64,000 nucleotides of DNA from Fistulifera solaris (Eukaryota; Bacillariophyta; Bacillariophyceae; Naviculales; Stauroneidaceae): NCBI GenBank assembly GCA_030295235.1, contig AP026123.1, forward strand, positions 186,001 through 250,000. Direction: 5' to 3'. A model generated the notes under the pieces. The model worked only from the letters and a program-made list of their open reading frames with translations, was not told where the DNA came from and searched no databases. A program made the position numbers and the translations under genes. Below are positions 1 through 11,281 of the stretch, one piece after another (position 1 is the stretch's first letter; each line of letters starts with the position of its first letter).

Positions 1-822
1 CGCGTTGGTTCGATCTGCTGTTGCAGTTTCGCTCTCGGATCGCATTATTCTGCACGATGATTGTCTTTCTTTCCAGTTGGATGACAAAGCTTTGCCAATT
101 GAATGGCTACCTGCGAGTTGCGAGCCTGGCGAGTGGGCAATGCCTGGTTCACACGACGAATGAAACGCTGACATGAATATTGAGTCTCGTCAACAAACGA
201 AGCAATCTGAATTTGCATGAAAGTTCAAAGCGGTGCAGTATGAATCGGCAATGACTTGTATGGAAACGTCGAGGATGACGACGTCTTTTGTACATGTTGC
301 AGATCTAGGTATGTCATTATATATGGTTGAGCCCTTTTTGGACAATGGGCTACTTTCTTTGCTGGTTATCTCGGTTCCTTGAACTCACTACATGAATCAT
401 CAGCTACGGATACATTATAGGCAAAACGGAGGGAGGCTTCAACCTGAGGTGAAACTGTCAGAACTTTTTCTTCAAATGGAGGTATCGCTTCTTTTAGATT
501 CCTCGATACTGTTTCCCAAACAGTTCGACTAAAAAGCCCCGTGGTGTCCGCTTGGTCCAGTTTGTGATATTGACTCTTTCGAGCTCTTATACGGGCCCCT
601 TGTGGCTTTGGGCTTTACGGGATAGGGAATGGTCGATAGTGCTCCTCTGGGAGCTTGACGGAAATTACTCACTCCGAGCGGTTCCGATTATCTACGGTTT
701 CGATGTCGTATCGATTCCTAAATATCTATGAACGAAACTTGGTTTCAACGATAAATATTATCTTAAGCAACCGAAACGGTATGTTCGCTCATAACGCAAA
801 ACAAGTAATGTGTTTTTTGCCA

Positions 823-970
823 GAGAGAAAATTTCTCTCTGAAGTGAGAAAATTTCTCTCTTTAGAGAGAGATTTTCTCTCGATTTCTCTCTTAGAGAGA
901 AATTTTCTCCCTTAAAGAGATATTTCTCCCTATTTCTCTCTTTAGAGAGAAAGTTCTCTCTGTAGAGAGA
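823..970. repeat. AATTTCTCTC/GAGAGAAATT hairpin array, copy 1
   Basis: About 150 bp built almost entirely of alternating TTTCTCTC and GAGAGAAA blocks, so each block can pair with the next and the whole array can fold into several stacked hairpins. It closely matches the array at 1655-1812 in block order, including the shared segment reading GAAGTGAGAAAATTTC. The spurious open frames here merely translate the repeat. Confidence 0.85.
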
Positions 971-1654
971 TATTTTTTCTATGCTTTCGTTCACTTCTTT
1001 GTGTAATTACCAGGTAAGGTTAAAAATCGACGATGAAGAGACCTCAACACACAACGAACAACCGTTATCGCACAAAACAACCAACGCCAAAAACAAAAAG
1101 ACGGTGCAGCGAGACAAGCATTTCTAATTACTAAAATGTAATTTGTCCCCGATAGCTAGTCATCAATTGACCTCGTCAACAGGAACAATGGGGCTTAGCT
1201 TTGGAAAGACGAATGGCGTGTGCAGGCCGAGTGCCATTTTTGGCTCGGCGTCGTGCTGTTTGGTGCGTTCCATTTTCAATTTCCCTTTTGTTTTTACTGT
1301 GAAAACATATTTGATCCGCGGCTCATTGGACATAGTTTGTCTTTTCCATGCTGACTGAAGAGTCTGGCAAATTTCAGCGGTCTGGGGCTGCTTCGTTTTC
1401 CCGGGCTTGTTGAGTTTCCAGCACGCCACGGCCGCATCTCAGTTCGTCTCTCATTCTTGCCATTAATCAAAAGCGTTAGATAATAGGTTTTGAGTTGATA
1501 TGAATTACTCTTTTGCAAAATAAACCTCTTTCGATACTTGCCAAGCAGAAAAGTAATGCACCGACGCCAACGACGCCCGACGCCCACATTGTACAGTACA
1601 TAAAATTCGTTCAACAGAGGAAAACTCTAAACAGAAATCGTCTTACTCCATAAT

Positions 1655-1812
1655 GAAAATTTCTCTCTGAAGTGAGAAAATTTCTCTCTTAGAGAGAGAT
1701 TTTCTCTCGATTTCTCCCTTAAGAGAGAAATTTTCTCCCTTAAAGAGAAATTTTCTCCCTATTTCTCTCTACAGAGAGAATTTCTCTCTATAGAGAGAAA
1801 ATTTCTCTCTAT
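1655..1812. repeat. AATTTCTCTC/GAGAGAAATT hairpin array, copy 2
   Basis: Second, direct-orientation copy of the array at 823-970, about 690 bp downstream of it. Block order is the same, with a few substitutions (CTACAG or CTATAG in place of TTTAGAG) and one extra block at the right end. The similarity reaches beyond what simple-sequence expansion would give, so the two arrays probably share a duplication history. Confidence 0.85.
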
Positions 1813-2054
1813 AATGACAAAAAATTGCTTAGAGACAAACGGCATTTAAGCTTATAGCATAAAACGTGTATCGGAATTTATCGCGAAATGTTGTACAATT
1901 GAGTAGAGTACAAATGTTTCCGTTGAAATAATTACTATATAAGCGTAAACTGTATAGTATGTTACGGAGAGACTTCCGACAAGCACCCTGCGCGAAGCTT
2001 CGCTTGTTTCTGTTTTCGAATATTCACGACTGAGCTTTAGGTGCAGGGACTGGT

Positions 2055-2522
2055 CTATCCGTAGTAGAACTTACCAGCATGTGCATTTGGAATGATAGGT
2101 ACAAATTTTCGGCTTTGTAAACCTTTTTGGAGCAAGTTGCGAAGCTCATCGACGCCCATTTCTCGGTACATTTGAGGAACCTTTTCGGAGAACTTAATCA
2201 TTGTGATGAATCTTTCTAAACTCGAGCTTTCGCTGCTATCGACTGCTTCGTCATAGTTATTGAAATCGAAGTCTGTTAGCGCATTTCCAGGGTCTCTCTT
2301 GAATTCTTCGAACAGATCTAAAACGAAGAGGTTCATTTCCTCCATGTCAAGGATACTATTTGACCAGTTGTCGGGTTCCTGATCGTTCTCAGTGGAAGGG
2401 CGCACCTCCGCATCGTCTATTACTTCGTCTTCCATCTCATTGATTAAGTGTGTGGTGAATTGCAACCGTATCCTTGCGGCTGAGAGAACGTTGTACCACG
2501 CTCTCGTCTTTGAATGGTGCAT
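2055..2522 (-). CDS. Hypothetical acidic protein (155 aa)
   Basis: Single-exon frame of 155 codons starting at an ATG. The N-terminal 30 residues are basic and aromatic, the middle is strongly acidic (MEDEVIDDAEV, then many Glu/Asp/Ser), and the C-terminal half looks helical. No domain was recognised. The composition is protein-like, and the complementary strand carries no competing frame. It stands 3' to and codirectional with the acyl-CoA synthetase gene. The start could also lie at the internal Met of MEDEVIDD. Function is unknown. Confidence 0.5.
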   Translation of the reverse strand: MHHSKTRAWYNVLSAARIRLQFTTHLINEMEDEVIDDAEVRPSTENDQEPDNWSNSILDMEEMNLFVLDLFEEFKRDPGNALTDFDFNNYDEAVDSSESSSLERFITMIKFSEKVPQMYREMGVDELRNLLQKGLQSRKFVPIIPNAHAGKFYYG

Positions 2523-2937
2523 TGTGTCCGTTATATTTTGGATCTGGTCTTAATATCGGAGGTGATGGGTTGTTCTCTCTCACATTTTCGTTAGCCAATT
2601 AAAACAAGCTTGTTTCTACAGCCCTGCTATCGTTGTCCAAAGCGTTCTAAATTCGATACGACAACACAAAGAATTTCAAACTATAGCTGTTCTCATCGGA
2701 TTTCATTGGCCAATGAAAGATTTTGTGATTTCGATGATTCTGCTTTCAACGCTTGCTAACGGAGGCATAAGATTATTCGTCCTCACCGTCGTCGAACCTT
2801 CCGGTCACGTCTTGATACAAACAACCATTCAGGACGGATGCCGAAACTAAAGCACCAGTAATCTAGTTATATATAAGTATAATTTAGACAGTTATGTTGT
2901 CACGGCAAAATACCAAAAGCTCGCTGCATCCGTCTTT
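2523..2937. other. Intergenic spacer
   Basis: 415 bp between the acidic-protein gene start and the acyl-CoA synthetase stop, both on the minus strand. It must hold the 3' UTR of the synthetase and the promoter of the small gene. No repeat or RNA gene was seen. Confidence 0.5.
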
Positions 2938-5113
2938 CTATGCAACTTTCTCCTCAACTTCCACTTCGGCCGGCTTATCGCCGTACAATCGACCGACAAT
3001 GTCGGCATAGGTCGTGATCACCTTGTGACGGCGGATACTCATCTTGGGTGTCAACATACCGTTCGCGGCGGTAAAAGGCGCTACAAATGCCCACTTCTGC
3101 GGAACTTCAAACTTCTTCATGCGACTGCAGTTGCTCTCGATAGCGTGGTCAATCAAATCTTTAACACGAGGATCATTGGCCAGTTCTTCCTCCGAGACGC
3201 TATCATCAACACCAACAGCAGTTCGGATTGCCGTCCACTCCGGGACCAAGAGTGCCACGTTGTACGGACGATTTGCACCTGTCAACACGACTTGGCTGAT
3301 AAAACGGCTCAAGCCAATGGCTTCTTCAATAGGCGTCGGTACAACGTATTTTCCGTTTTCTAGCTTGTACTGTTCCTTTACACGCCCAGTTACTCTGATA
3401 TAACCGTTGGCGTCTTTTTGTCCAAGATCTCCTGTATGGAACATACGTGCTGTACCATCCGGCGAGGACGTAATAACTTCGGCCGTTGCCTCCGGATTCT
3501 TGTAATAACCTTGCATCACATTGGAACCGGTGCAACAAATTTCGCCATCCTGTCCGTCGGCAACCTCGTTACCGTTTTCGTCTACAATATATACTTTTGT
3601 GTCTCCAACGGGCAAACCAACAGTACCAACCGCACGTTTGTAAGGAGTGTTTCGGGCAATGATAGGACTGCGGGAATCAGCGAGGTGAGAAAAATGGATG
3701 GACGATCAATTCCCAATGCTGCTCGACTTACCTTGTTTCAGTAAGGCCGTAACCTTCGCAAACGGGAATGCCAATATTGTCCATAAAATCGATGACTTCC
3801 GTAGGACACGCTGCACCTGCTACGTAGCCGTGTCTCATGTTTCCACCAAATCTATCACGAATCTTGCTAAGCACCAACGAATCGAGCGCCTTGTATCTGA
3901 GCTTTTCGAATGGTCCCAAAGGAGGTTCGACACCTAACTTGGCATTGACGTTGCGCCGACCCATGGCCAAAGCGGATTTCATGAGATTTTTGCGCAGCGG
4001 GCTGGCCGTTTCCATCGTGTTGTTGACGCCGTCGTAAATCCTCTTGTAAAGAGTGGGTACAGCAAACAATGTCGTCGGCTTGACCATTTGCAAATCTTCC
4101 AAAATTTTTGGGATTCCTCGCGCGATTCCGAGTGCCGCACCGTGCGATACGGCTGCCCACAGTTCACAGGTCTGTCCGTACGAATGTGCCCAGGGCAAAA
4201 AAAGCGAGGCTGATATCATTCTCACGAATTAGATCATGTGGATCATCAACACCCGAGCGTGCTCCTGCTTTTACGTTGGTAGCAAAGTTGTGATGCGACA
4301 ATTCAACACCTTTTGGCTTTCCGGTGGTTCCGCTGGTGTAAATAAGACCCGCCAAGTCATCCGGTGTGGGAGCGTTAATGAAGAGACCTTCCGAATCCGG
4401 CGCCACGAGAGAAAGAGCGGTCGAAAAGGCTTGCTGTTCACCCATTTCGGAGTTGAAACAAAAGCTCTCGCGGACCAAAGGGGTATTACGAAGAACTTGT
4501 GTTCGAACTTGAAGGTAAATGTCTTCGGTAGCACAAAAGACAACTTTCGCACCCGAATCATTGAGGATATAGGTCCAATCGGATGCCAACTGTGCTTCGT
4601 ACATAGGCACCATATTTGCGTTCAAACTGAAGCAAGCAGCGGCAACAGCAGCCCATTCCCAGCGGTTGTTAGAAATGACACCGACCTTGTCATGCTCGCC
4701 GATGCCTGACAAGAAAATGCGACGCATAGAAAATCAGTTATCGTGACGAAATAACGAGCGACTCGTGTTCATTCTTGAGCTTTGCACTTACCGAGATCTT
4801 TCAAAAGAGCACGCACATGGTCGACTTGCTGACCAAACTCCCCAAAGGACATGAACTCAAACTGATTGGATGCTTCCGAGTACGTTCCGAAAAGCCTCTT
4901 GGGCGCAAATACCTGACAAGCTCTCACTTGCATTTCATGAAGAGTATCAAAGTTGAGCAAACGATTTTCGTCAAGAATTCCCGCTGCCTGAAACTCCTTT
5001 TCACGGTCCGTAGCCAACGAACGCGTCGTCGTAACTGACAAGGGAGCCGTCTTACGAAACTCCCTCGAGAAACGGCGACTGGCGCCTCGAAGCAAAGCAA
5101 CGGAACTCGACAT
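2938..5113 (-). CDS. Long-chain acyl-CoA synthetase (AMP-forming), probably mitochondrial
   Basis: Activates fatty acids to acyl-CoA with ATP and CoA. Three exons: 4792-5113, 3732-4705 and 2938-3667, with GTAAGT donors and CAG acceptors (introns 86 and 64 bp). The total is 674 aa after allowing one base. Seen motifs are the P-loop-like YTSGTTGKPKGV, the A5-type YGLTETSP created exactly at the second splice junction, and the A7-type HTGDLGQKDANGYI. The N-terminus, rich in Arg, Ser and Thr and lacking acids (MSSSVALLRGASRRFSREF), looks like a mitochondrial presequence, so I prefer the ATG at 5113 over the in-frame one at 5233. The run of seven A at 4197-4203 puts the frame out by one base; with six, the family's LAFLPWAHSYGQ segment reads correctly. 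Divergent from UTP25. Confidence 0.92.
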
Positions 5114-5878
5114 GGTTAATGCGACTGGTAACTTTGAGTGATAGTTGACTATGACTTGATGAAACGAAGGTATCCTTTCAATATGATTCTTCGCTTGATT
5201 GATGTTTCGATGGCTGCAATCTGCAAAATCCATCTTCGGGAGGAAAAAAGAGAAAAAGAGTTGTCAAGGATTTCGTGCTGTTCTGAATCGCGCTTGAGAT
5301 CAATCCTGAATGGAAGACGCGGCTTTGACACTTTACACAATGATATAAATTGTACAGTCCGACATCTGCCGAACACTGAAACGTCTGTTCTCCGGTGTTG
5401 AACGAATAGGACCGTGACACCATCGGTCGGAAAGACATCGAGTGTATGAGCCAGTGTGTAGGACAGTCGTGCAGAAAGAACGTGACGCTTCGTTCTTCCT
5501 CCTTGTAACAAGACTCGTTTCATTCATGAACCAAATCAAGCTGAGCATTATAGTGCTGCAACCTACAAACGTATTGCCATTCTATCTAGTATAATGCAGC
5601 TATGCAACTCATTATAACTAGTTCGTATTGATGTTGTTGATTTTGTTGGATTGATTTACGTTAACAGCGCGTCAAAATTTATAGTTGCTGTTTACTATCC
5701 CTTCTAAGAGTGTATGCGACTTTTTGCCGACTGACTCAACTAAAAGCCAGTCACGCATGACGCGTCACGGGTCACGTCCATATTCTTCGCTCGTCCTGTC
5801 GGACAGACGCTCACTTCTTTGCCATCCGATTGTTTTCTCACATTATTTTTATTCTTCCTCTGTTTCGTCAATATAACC
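5114..5878. other. Divergent promoter region
   Basis: 765 bp between the start of the acyl-CoA synthetase gene (minus) and the UTP25 start (plus). Both promoters must lie here. Overlapping short frames on both strands show no coding character. No clear TATA box can be assigned. Confidence 0.5.
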
Positions 5879-8176
5879 ATGGCGAAAAAGGCAAATCAAA
5901 AGAAGAAAGGCCCAAAAGGCAAGAAGGCTCGAGCAAAGGCTAAGCTTGAGCGGCAATGGGGAGAGCAGCCCTCGCAAGAGGTCGAATTGCGGAAGGGAAA
6001 GAGTCGGTTGTTGAAAGAGACGACGAAACAACCAACGACAAAACAACCAGAACGGACGGTTTCTCCACCACCCCAGGAAGAACAGCCGACACGAGTTCAC
6101 GATTTCTCTGCCGTAGAGGCAGAAAGTGATGATGACGGACGGAAGGCTTTTTCTTCTTTGCTCGATAATATTCAACGGAAGACTGGCGTGGTCGACCACG
6201 ACAGTGATGATTCCGAGAATGACGAAAACGACAGCATTCAAAGAGACGCTATCATGAAAGACAAGCCGGATTCCGACAGCGACGAAGAAGATGTAGATGA
6301 TCTCACGCTTTCATATGACCCATATACGGAACGTTTTGGGCGGGCTGATTTGCCAGAGGTTAGCCACGAAAAGGTCAAATTCGACATGACCCGCTATAGT
6401 CTACCGGTAGACCCCAATTTAGAAGTACAGCATACCGACAAACTTGCTGATGATCTCATTGCAAGAACAATTCATTCGTCAATCGATGATTCAGCATCGG
6501 GCTTTGTTCATTGGAAGTCGCTCGCATTGGCCTTTCAAAAGACGGTCAGAGACTCACTGCGAAAGCGCTGGGAGAAATTACATTCGCGTCGCATTCCCTT
6601 GGATCAACACCAGACGTTGCTTACTCCGTTCATGTTTTCCTATTCCGATGTTTCATGGATGACAGCAGATGCAAAGGAAGAACGAGATTCTACGGAGGCA
6701 TTGGCGGCATTACATGTTATGAACCATGTCATGACAAGTCGAGTTCGGATATTGCGTCACAATAAACAAATCAAAGAGCTTGAAGAAGACGGGAGAGCCA
6801 CTGCTGATGAGAAAGAAGATCTTTTTCGGGATCAAGGCTTTGCTCGTCCTACTGTTCTCATTCTTTTGCCCACCCGTGGTTGTTGCTATTCCTTCTTAAA
6901 GAACCACTTGCTTCCGTTGTTAGGTGATAGTCCGTCTGTAGAGAAAATGGATCGTTTTGAAGCAGAATACGGAAAACCTGAGTTAGAAGAAGATGAAGTA
7001 GAGGATCTTGCTTCCAAGCGTCGTCGGCAAAAGATTCTGGCCGAGAAAGGATCCGATTGGCGAGAATTATTTGATGATGAAGTCAATACAGACGACGATT
7101 TTCGATTGGCGTTGTCAATTAACCCGAAAGGTGGCAAACGCGGCGACTCGATATCGGACAGTAGTACCACTGTCAAGCTGTTCACTGACTTTTTCCGAAG
7201 CGATATCATTATTGCTTCGCCACTCGGATTGAAGATGACGGCGACTTCCGAATCTGGTGATTTCCAGGCGGACTACTTGTCGAGCATCGAAATTTGTCTG
7301 GTTTCCAGAGCTGATGTTTTGATGATGCAGAACTGGGATCATGTAAACGATGTGCTTTCTCTTCTGAATGACCAGCCAAACGAAACAAACGAGACCGATT
7401 TTTCTCGCGTGCGACCATACTTTTTAGACGGCCATTCGGCTAAATACCGCCAATTGATTATGTTGGCTCCGTTCATGGATCCTTTCTTTGCTTCTTCCTT
7501 CAAAAGGTACGCCACTAGTTGGAAGGGTCAAGTTAGATTCCGTCGACGAGTGGCAGCCGACGCGGCTAGTATCTCGAACGTACTATTGCCAACGCAACAG
7601 ATATTTCAAAGGGTTTCCTGCTCATCGGCGGCAAATCAAACGGAAGATCGTCTCAAGTATTTTGTGAACGTCGTATTACCTCAAATCAACAAGCCCAGCA
7701 ACAAGCAGAAACACACTTTGATTTATGTGCCTTCCTATTTCGACTACATTGCACTTCGAAATGCCCTACTGAAACGGGAATTAGAGCCCTATTTTGTGAG
7801 TGTAACTGAGTATTCTCGAGCCAGTGAAATAACACGAGGTCGTGCTCGTTTTCTCCAAGGACGTAAGCCGTGGATGCTGTATACCGGTCGTGCAAACTTC
7901 TTTCTTCGTCACAAGATCAAAGGTGCCCGACACATTATTTTCTATGGCATTCCGGAGCATCCTGAGTTTTATCCGGAACACGTCAATTTACTTAACGAGG
8001 GTTTAGAAACGTCAAAGATGTCGGAGGAGGATGCAAGCATGGTTCAAAGCGTATCAGCGAGCTGCCTTGTGCTTTTCACTAAGTTTGAAGCTCATGCTTT
8101 GGAACGTGTAGTGGGGAGTGCCAATTGCAGCAAAATGGTCAAGGGAGAAAAGGCCACTTTTCTCTTTTCGACGTGA
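5879..8176 (+). CDS. UTP25: U3 snoRNP / SSU processome protein UTP25 (DEF homologue)
   Basis: A nucleolar factor for 18S rRNA maturation, known from yeast Utp25 and vertebrate DEF. Single exon, 765 aa. The ATG at 5879 sits in a strong context (ACCATGG) and begins with a lysine-rich nucleolar-type tail (MAKKANQKKKG); the in-frame ATG at 5819 would add a hydrophobic stretch unsuited to a nucleolar protein. Residues about 75-155 are acidic and Ser-rich, as in the family. The core follows: ILLPTRGCCYSFL (degenerate helicase-like lobe), FLDGHSAKYRQLIMLAPFMDPFF, then IYVPSYFDYIALRN, TRGRARFLQGRKPWMLYTGR and HIIFYGIPEHPEFYPE. Walker A is absent, as is normal for UTP25. The frame is intact. Confidence 0.95.
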   Translation: MAKKANQKKKGPKGKKARAKAKLERQWGEQPSQEVELRKGKSRLLKETTKQPTTKQPERTVSPPPQEEQPTRVHDFSAVEAESDDDGRKAFSSLLDNIQRKTGVVDHDSDDSENDENDSIQRDAIMKDKPDSDSDEEDVDDLTLSYDPYTERFGRADLPEVSHEKVKFDMTRYSLPVDPNLEVQHTDKLADDLIARTIHSSIDDSASGFVHWKSLALAFQKTVRDSLRKRWEKLHSRRIPLDQHQTLLTPFMFSYSDVSWMTADAKEERDSTEALAALHVMNHVMTSRVRILRHNKQIKELEEDGRATADEKEDLFRDQGFARPTVLILLPTRGCCYSFLKNHLLPLLGDSPSVEKMDRFEAEYGKPELEEDEVEDLASKRRRQKILAEKGSDWRELFDDEVNTDDDFRLALSINPKGGKRGDSISDSSTTVKLFTDFFRSDIIIASPLGLKMTATSESGDFQADYLSSIEICLVSRADVLMMQNWDHVNDVLSLLNDQPNETNETDFSRVRPYFLDGHSAKYRQLIMLAPFMDPFFASSFKRYATSWKGQVRFRRRVAADAASISNVLLPTQQIFQRVSCSSAANQTEDRLKYFVNVVLPQINKPSNKQKHTLIYVPSYFDYIALRNALLKRELEPYFVSVTEYSRASEITRGRARFLQGRKPWMLYTGRANFFLRHKIKGARHIIFYGIPEHPEFYPEHVNLLNEGLETSKMSEEDASMVQSVSASCLVLFTKFEAHALERVVGSANCSKMVKGEKATFLFST

Positions 8177-8884
8177 TATGCTGATCATTTTCTTAGTTTA
8201 CTTCAATAGCTAAATGATTTAGGACTGCTAAGTCGCTCCAACGCTATCGACACTCGCATGTCTACTCCTGCTTGATTACAGAGGACTTGCTTTTGAACTA
8301 AAAGTACTTAGACAAAAGGTAATTCAGTGGTTCAGTTCAAGAACTTCTGAAGAGTGATGCCTGTTGAAGACAAAATGAGTCCTCTAGTTCTTGCTCATCA
8401 GCTCTTTCTAGAAGTAGAGACTCTGTCTCCGTATGGTAAATTATTTTAGTTTTAGTTGACACTCGTGACTGACTCTCAATAGACGCGACGAATGACGGTG
8501 TAAACCTTTACTACCCACTCCGGGTAAGGTTACTGGGTAAGGTTACTACGTACTCCGTAAGTTACTTGTAGCCCGATTCAAAATTCCTTCTGTTTCTGTA
8601 TGTGATTCGCATTGCGGTACTCAAGACATTTTAATGTTAGCGAAAAATTGAATGACCGTTTTGTTTCTTTAGGGCATGTGCGCGATCTTCTGTCGTACCG
8701 TTATTTTCTGGTCCTACGTAATGCCTCGTCCAGTTTCGTGAAAAAAGCATCTGGTGGTTTTCGCGTTATCATAACCAGCATGCATGACGCTCGAGATAAT
8801 CTTTTATCTTCGTTCATGTGCTCTTTGTCATTATTTGATCCTTTCGTGCACTGACAATAATCGTAAAGCTTTTCGTTTTCTAAA
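8177..8884. other. Intergenic region, UTP25 to BTB gene
   Basis: 708 bp between codirectional genes. It contains the partly repeated block GGGTAAGGTTACT near 8520-8570 with CCGTAAGTTAC variants. An open frame at 8612-8854 shows no coding character. No RNA gene was seen. Confidence 0.5.
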
Positions 8885-10096
8885 ATGGCAGCAAACAACG
8901 CAGCAGGAGCCGGAGCTCGCCAAGCTGGCAACAACAACATGAATGAACATGTTGAATTCTCTGTAAGTATCGCAGATCGCTGCATTGCCGGCTGGACTTA
9001 AAGTCGCTGTGATTCCCAAAACTTATACATCTGTTTTCGTTTCAAGGTCAAAGCAGAGGAAGATTTGTACCTTTCGGGCACAGAAAATACGCTACGTCGT
9101 GTAACAGCGGAAACGAACTATTCATGTTTGATGTTAAAGACACAGCGCTTCTCTTCTCTCTTCCGTCACTACGCGAAATACCACGGTTTGCGTAAAGATG
9201 ACCTGGAATATTATTTCTGCAATATACTTGAGAATGAAGATACTCCAGAGTCGGTGCAATTGCAGCGAGGAGACACGATCATGGTACGAAAACGTCGACC
9301 TCCACCCATTCCTGAGGCTGCTGCGGATGACGAGGAGTTCTTTAAGGATATGAAAGAGTTGCTCGAGGATGAGGAGCACATGGACGTGTCATTTATTGTC
9401 GGTTCCTCGAGCAAGCCTTACAAATCAATTAAGAACGAGGATGCTGATGCTGTCATGGAGAATACGGAAGAGAACGTGGCGACCGAAGTCCGGGCTCACA
9501 AATGTATTCTTACCGCACGTGGAGAGTACTTCAAAGCTCTTTTTCGGACAAGACAAAAATCCGAAGGCGGTGCTTTTCGAGAGTCAGAATCATCTATTGT
9601 GCACGTAGAATCTATATTCACGGAGAATCACATTCGACACGTGCTTGAATTTGTCTACACCAATCGAATTAAGAACATTCAGAAGGTTTCGACGGATGAC
9701 ATGCTTTCTATGCTACACTTGGCTGACAAGTGGCTGCTTCGGGATTTGAAACGTCTCATCGAACATGAGCTCATCAACTCGCACATGACGGTGGATACGG
9801 TTGCTCGCTTGTACGGTGCTACAGAAGACTTCAATGCCAAACGTCTCAGCAGGGCGTGTATTGAATTTATCATGACAAACTTGCGTCAATTGGCTGGAAA
9901 CCCTACGTTTGAAGAAGAAATGAAACATTATCCTCACTTGTGTATTCCGGTCCTCAAAGCTGCCGCTGAAATGATTCCCGATGGTCCTCTTCACAAGAAG
10001 CAGCGAACGTCCGACCATCTTCACCACGGGCATGGAACCCCGAATGGTAGCAGCGACCCGGCGGGTTCCTCACCGGTTCCTGATTCTGATACTTGA
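8885..10096 (+). CDS. SUMO-like (Rad60-SLD type) domain fused to a BTB/POZ domain
   Basis: Two exons, 8885-8962 and 9047-10096, phase 0, with intron GTAAGT...AAG (84 bp); 375 aa. Residues about 22-112 read as a SUMO-like beta-grasp fold: VEFSVKAEE, then RFSSLFRHYAKYHGL, YYFCNILENEDTPESVQL and RGDTIMVRKR, the usual Rad60/SUMO landmarks without a C-terminal diglycine. Residues about 137-255 form a BTB domain (MDVSFIVG, HKCILTARGEYFKALF, HVLEFVYTNRI), interrupted after the first strand by an acidic insert of about 30 residues. A helical BACK-like region follows to about 335, then a Pro/Ser/His-rich tail. BTB proteins are often CUL3 adaptors, so a role in ubiquitin or SUMO signalling is a reasonable inference. 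The exact function is unknown. Confidence 0.87.
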
Positions 10097-10204
10097 TAGC
10101 TTTCATAAGATAATGATTACTAATCCATTGTTTTAGCGTTTATGAAGTGGCGTTTGACCATCTTCTATAACATGAAGCAATCCAGTTAAAACGGGGTTAA
10201 ACTA

Positions 10205-11281
10205 CTACCTACTCGTCTCGGGAAACACCCATTCCACCGGAAACACATCGCTCGGGGGAGGCGCTGCAGTCTTCTTTCGCACCACGAGAGAGCCTTGTCG
10301 CTTTTGTTGCTCGACTGGTTTCATGGGTACTTCTAATGTGCTCCCGGCTGGGATATTGTGCAGGTGAAAGTCACCAAACCCCACTCGTATTAGCCGTGTG
10401 ACGGTCACTGTTTACAAAAGGAAAAGAGTGAAGCGAATGGAAACGGATGAGACAAATGTTGAAAAAACACAAACATCGAAATTCACTCCCAACGTACATC
10501 CAAATTGTTCCAAAACCTTACGCACTTGACGATTCTTTCCTTCCGAACAAGTAATCTCTAACCACGTATTCGCACTTTTCTCGCTGCGTTTTCTTCCACG
10601 AAGAGGTTCCGACGCCAGCGCGACTTTCATGGGTCGATACAAGCTATGATATTGGAGTTGTCGTTGCAAATACGGTATTGACACTCGTCCATGAACTCGT
10701 ACACGATACGTTCGGTGCAAATTGGACATTTCCATTTCTCTTGCGTACATTCCATCGTTTGTGAGTATGAGTAACCCTTCCGTCATCATATCCAATCGTC
10801 CGACGGCCTTGAAATGTTGTTTCGAACCCAACAATCGCTTCAATCGATGCATGACACAAGGACGACCCTGTGGATCCGAGTCGGCCACGAGTTCTCCAGC
10901 CATTTTGTGAACCAGTATCACGCGCGTGTTGTTGTTGTTAATGTTTTTAGTGCTATTGATGTGTTTCTCTCGCAGCAGCACAGGTTTTCCGTGTGCTTGT
11001 AATTGGCCCGGGGCAATATCTTCGGTGATCAGCTGTTGCGGCAAACGCACGATTTGTCCGTATAATGTCACGTCGCCTTGTACGATCCATCTTTCAGCTT
11101 CACGGCGACTAACACCGGCTGCTTGTGACAACAATTTGGATAAACGGATGGATTCCGTTCGTTCGCTCGAAGCACAGCGTATGATGGAAGGGCATCGTGT
11201 GAGAGGAGAAGAGATGATTCGATTATTTGATTTCTTCGGACCAGAAACGGCATTCCGCGTCAATTGAAACAACCACTTCAT
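10205..11281 (-). CDS. rRNA pseudouridine synthase, RsuA/RluB family, organellar
   Basis: Isomerises a specific uridine in rRNA. Two exons, 10498-11281 and 10205-10407, with a 90-bp intron (GTACGT...CAG); 328 aa. The order is a basic Ser/Arg-rich presequence (residues 1-42), an S4 RNA-binding domain (IRLSKLLSQAAGVSRREAER), then the catalytic domain with GRLDMMTEGLLILTNDG carrying the catalytic Asp, HRTYRVRVHGRV, and ITCSEGKNRQVRK. The splice joins FGL to TVTRLIRVGFG, the family's conserved strand, which confirms the exon limits. A 25-residue insertion with Asn repeats sits between the S4 and catalytic domains. The presequence fits mitochondria better than plastid because no ASAF motif is present. 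Confidence 0.9.

Larger units (their letters stand above)
1..2054. other. Gene-poor left end of window
   Basis: No convincing gene was found here. The open frames are short, lack coding-like composition and mostly read through the hairpin arrays described separately (823-970 and 1655-1812). The stretch between the arrays is ordinary intergenic sequence in which I see no RNA gene or recognisable transposon. Confidence 0.6.

Noticed and set aside
823-1812. The twin arrays as terminal repeats of an inserted element
   Set aside because: Both are internally palindromic simple sequence, the 690-bp interior has no element features, and no target duplication was seen.
4236-4709. 157-codon plus-strand frame inside the acyl-CoA synthetase gene
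   Set aside because: The minus strand has unambiguous AMP-binding motifs here.
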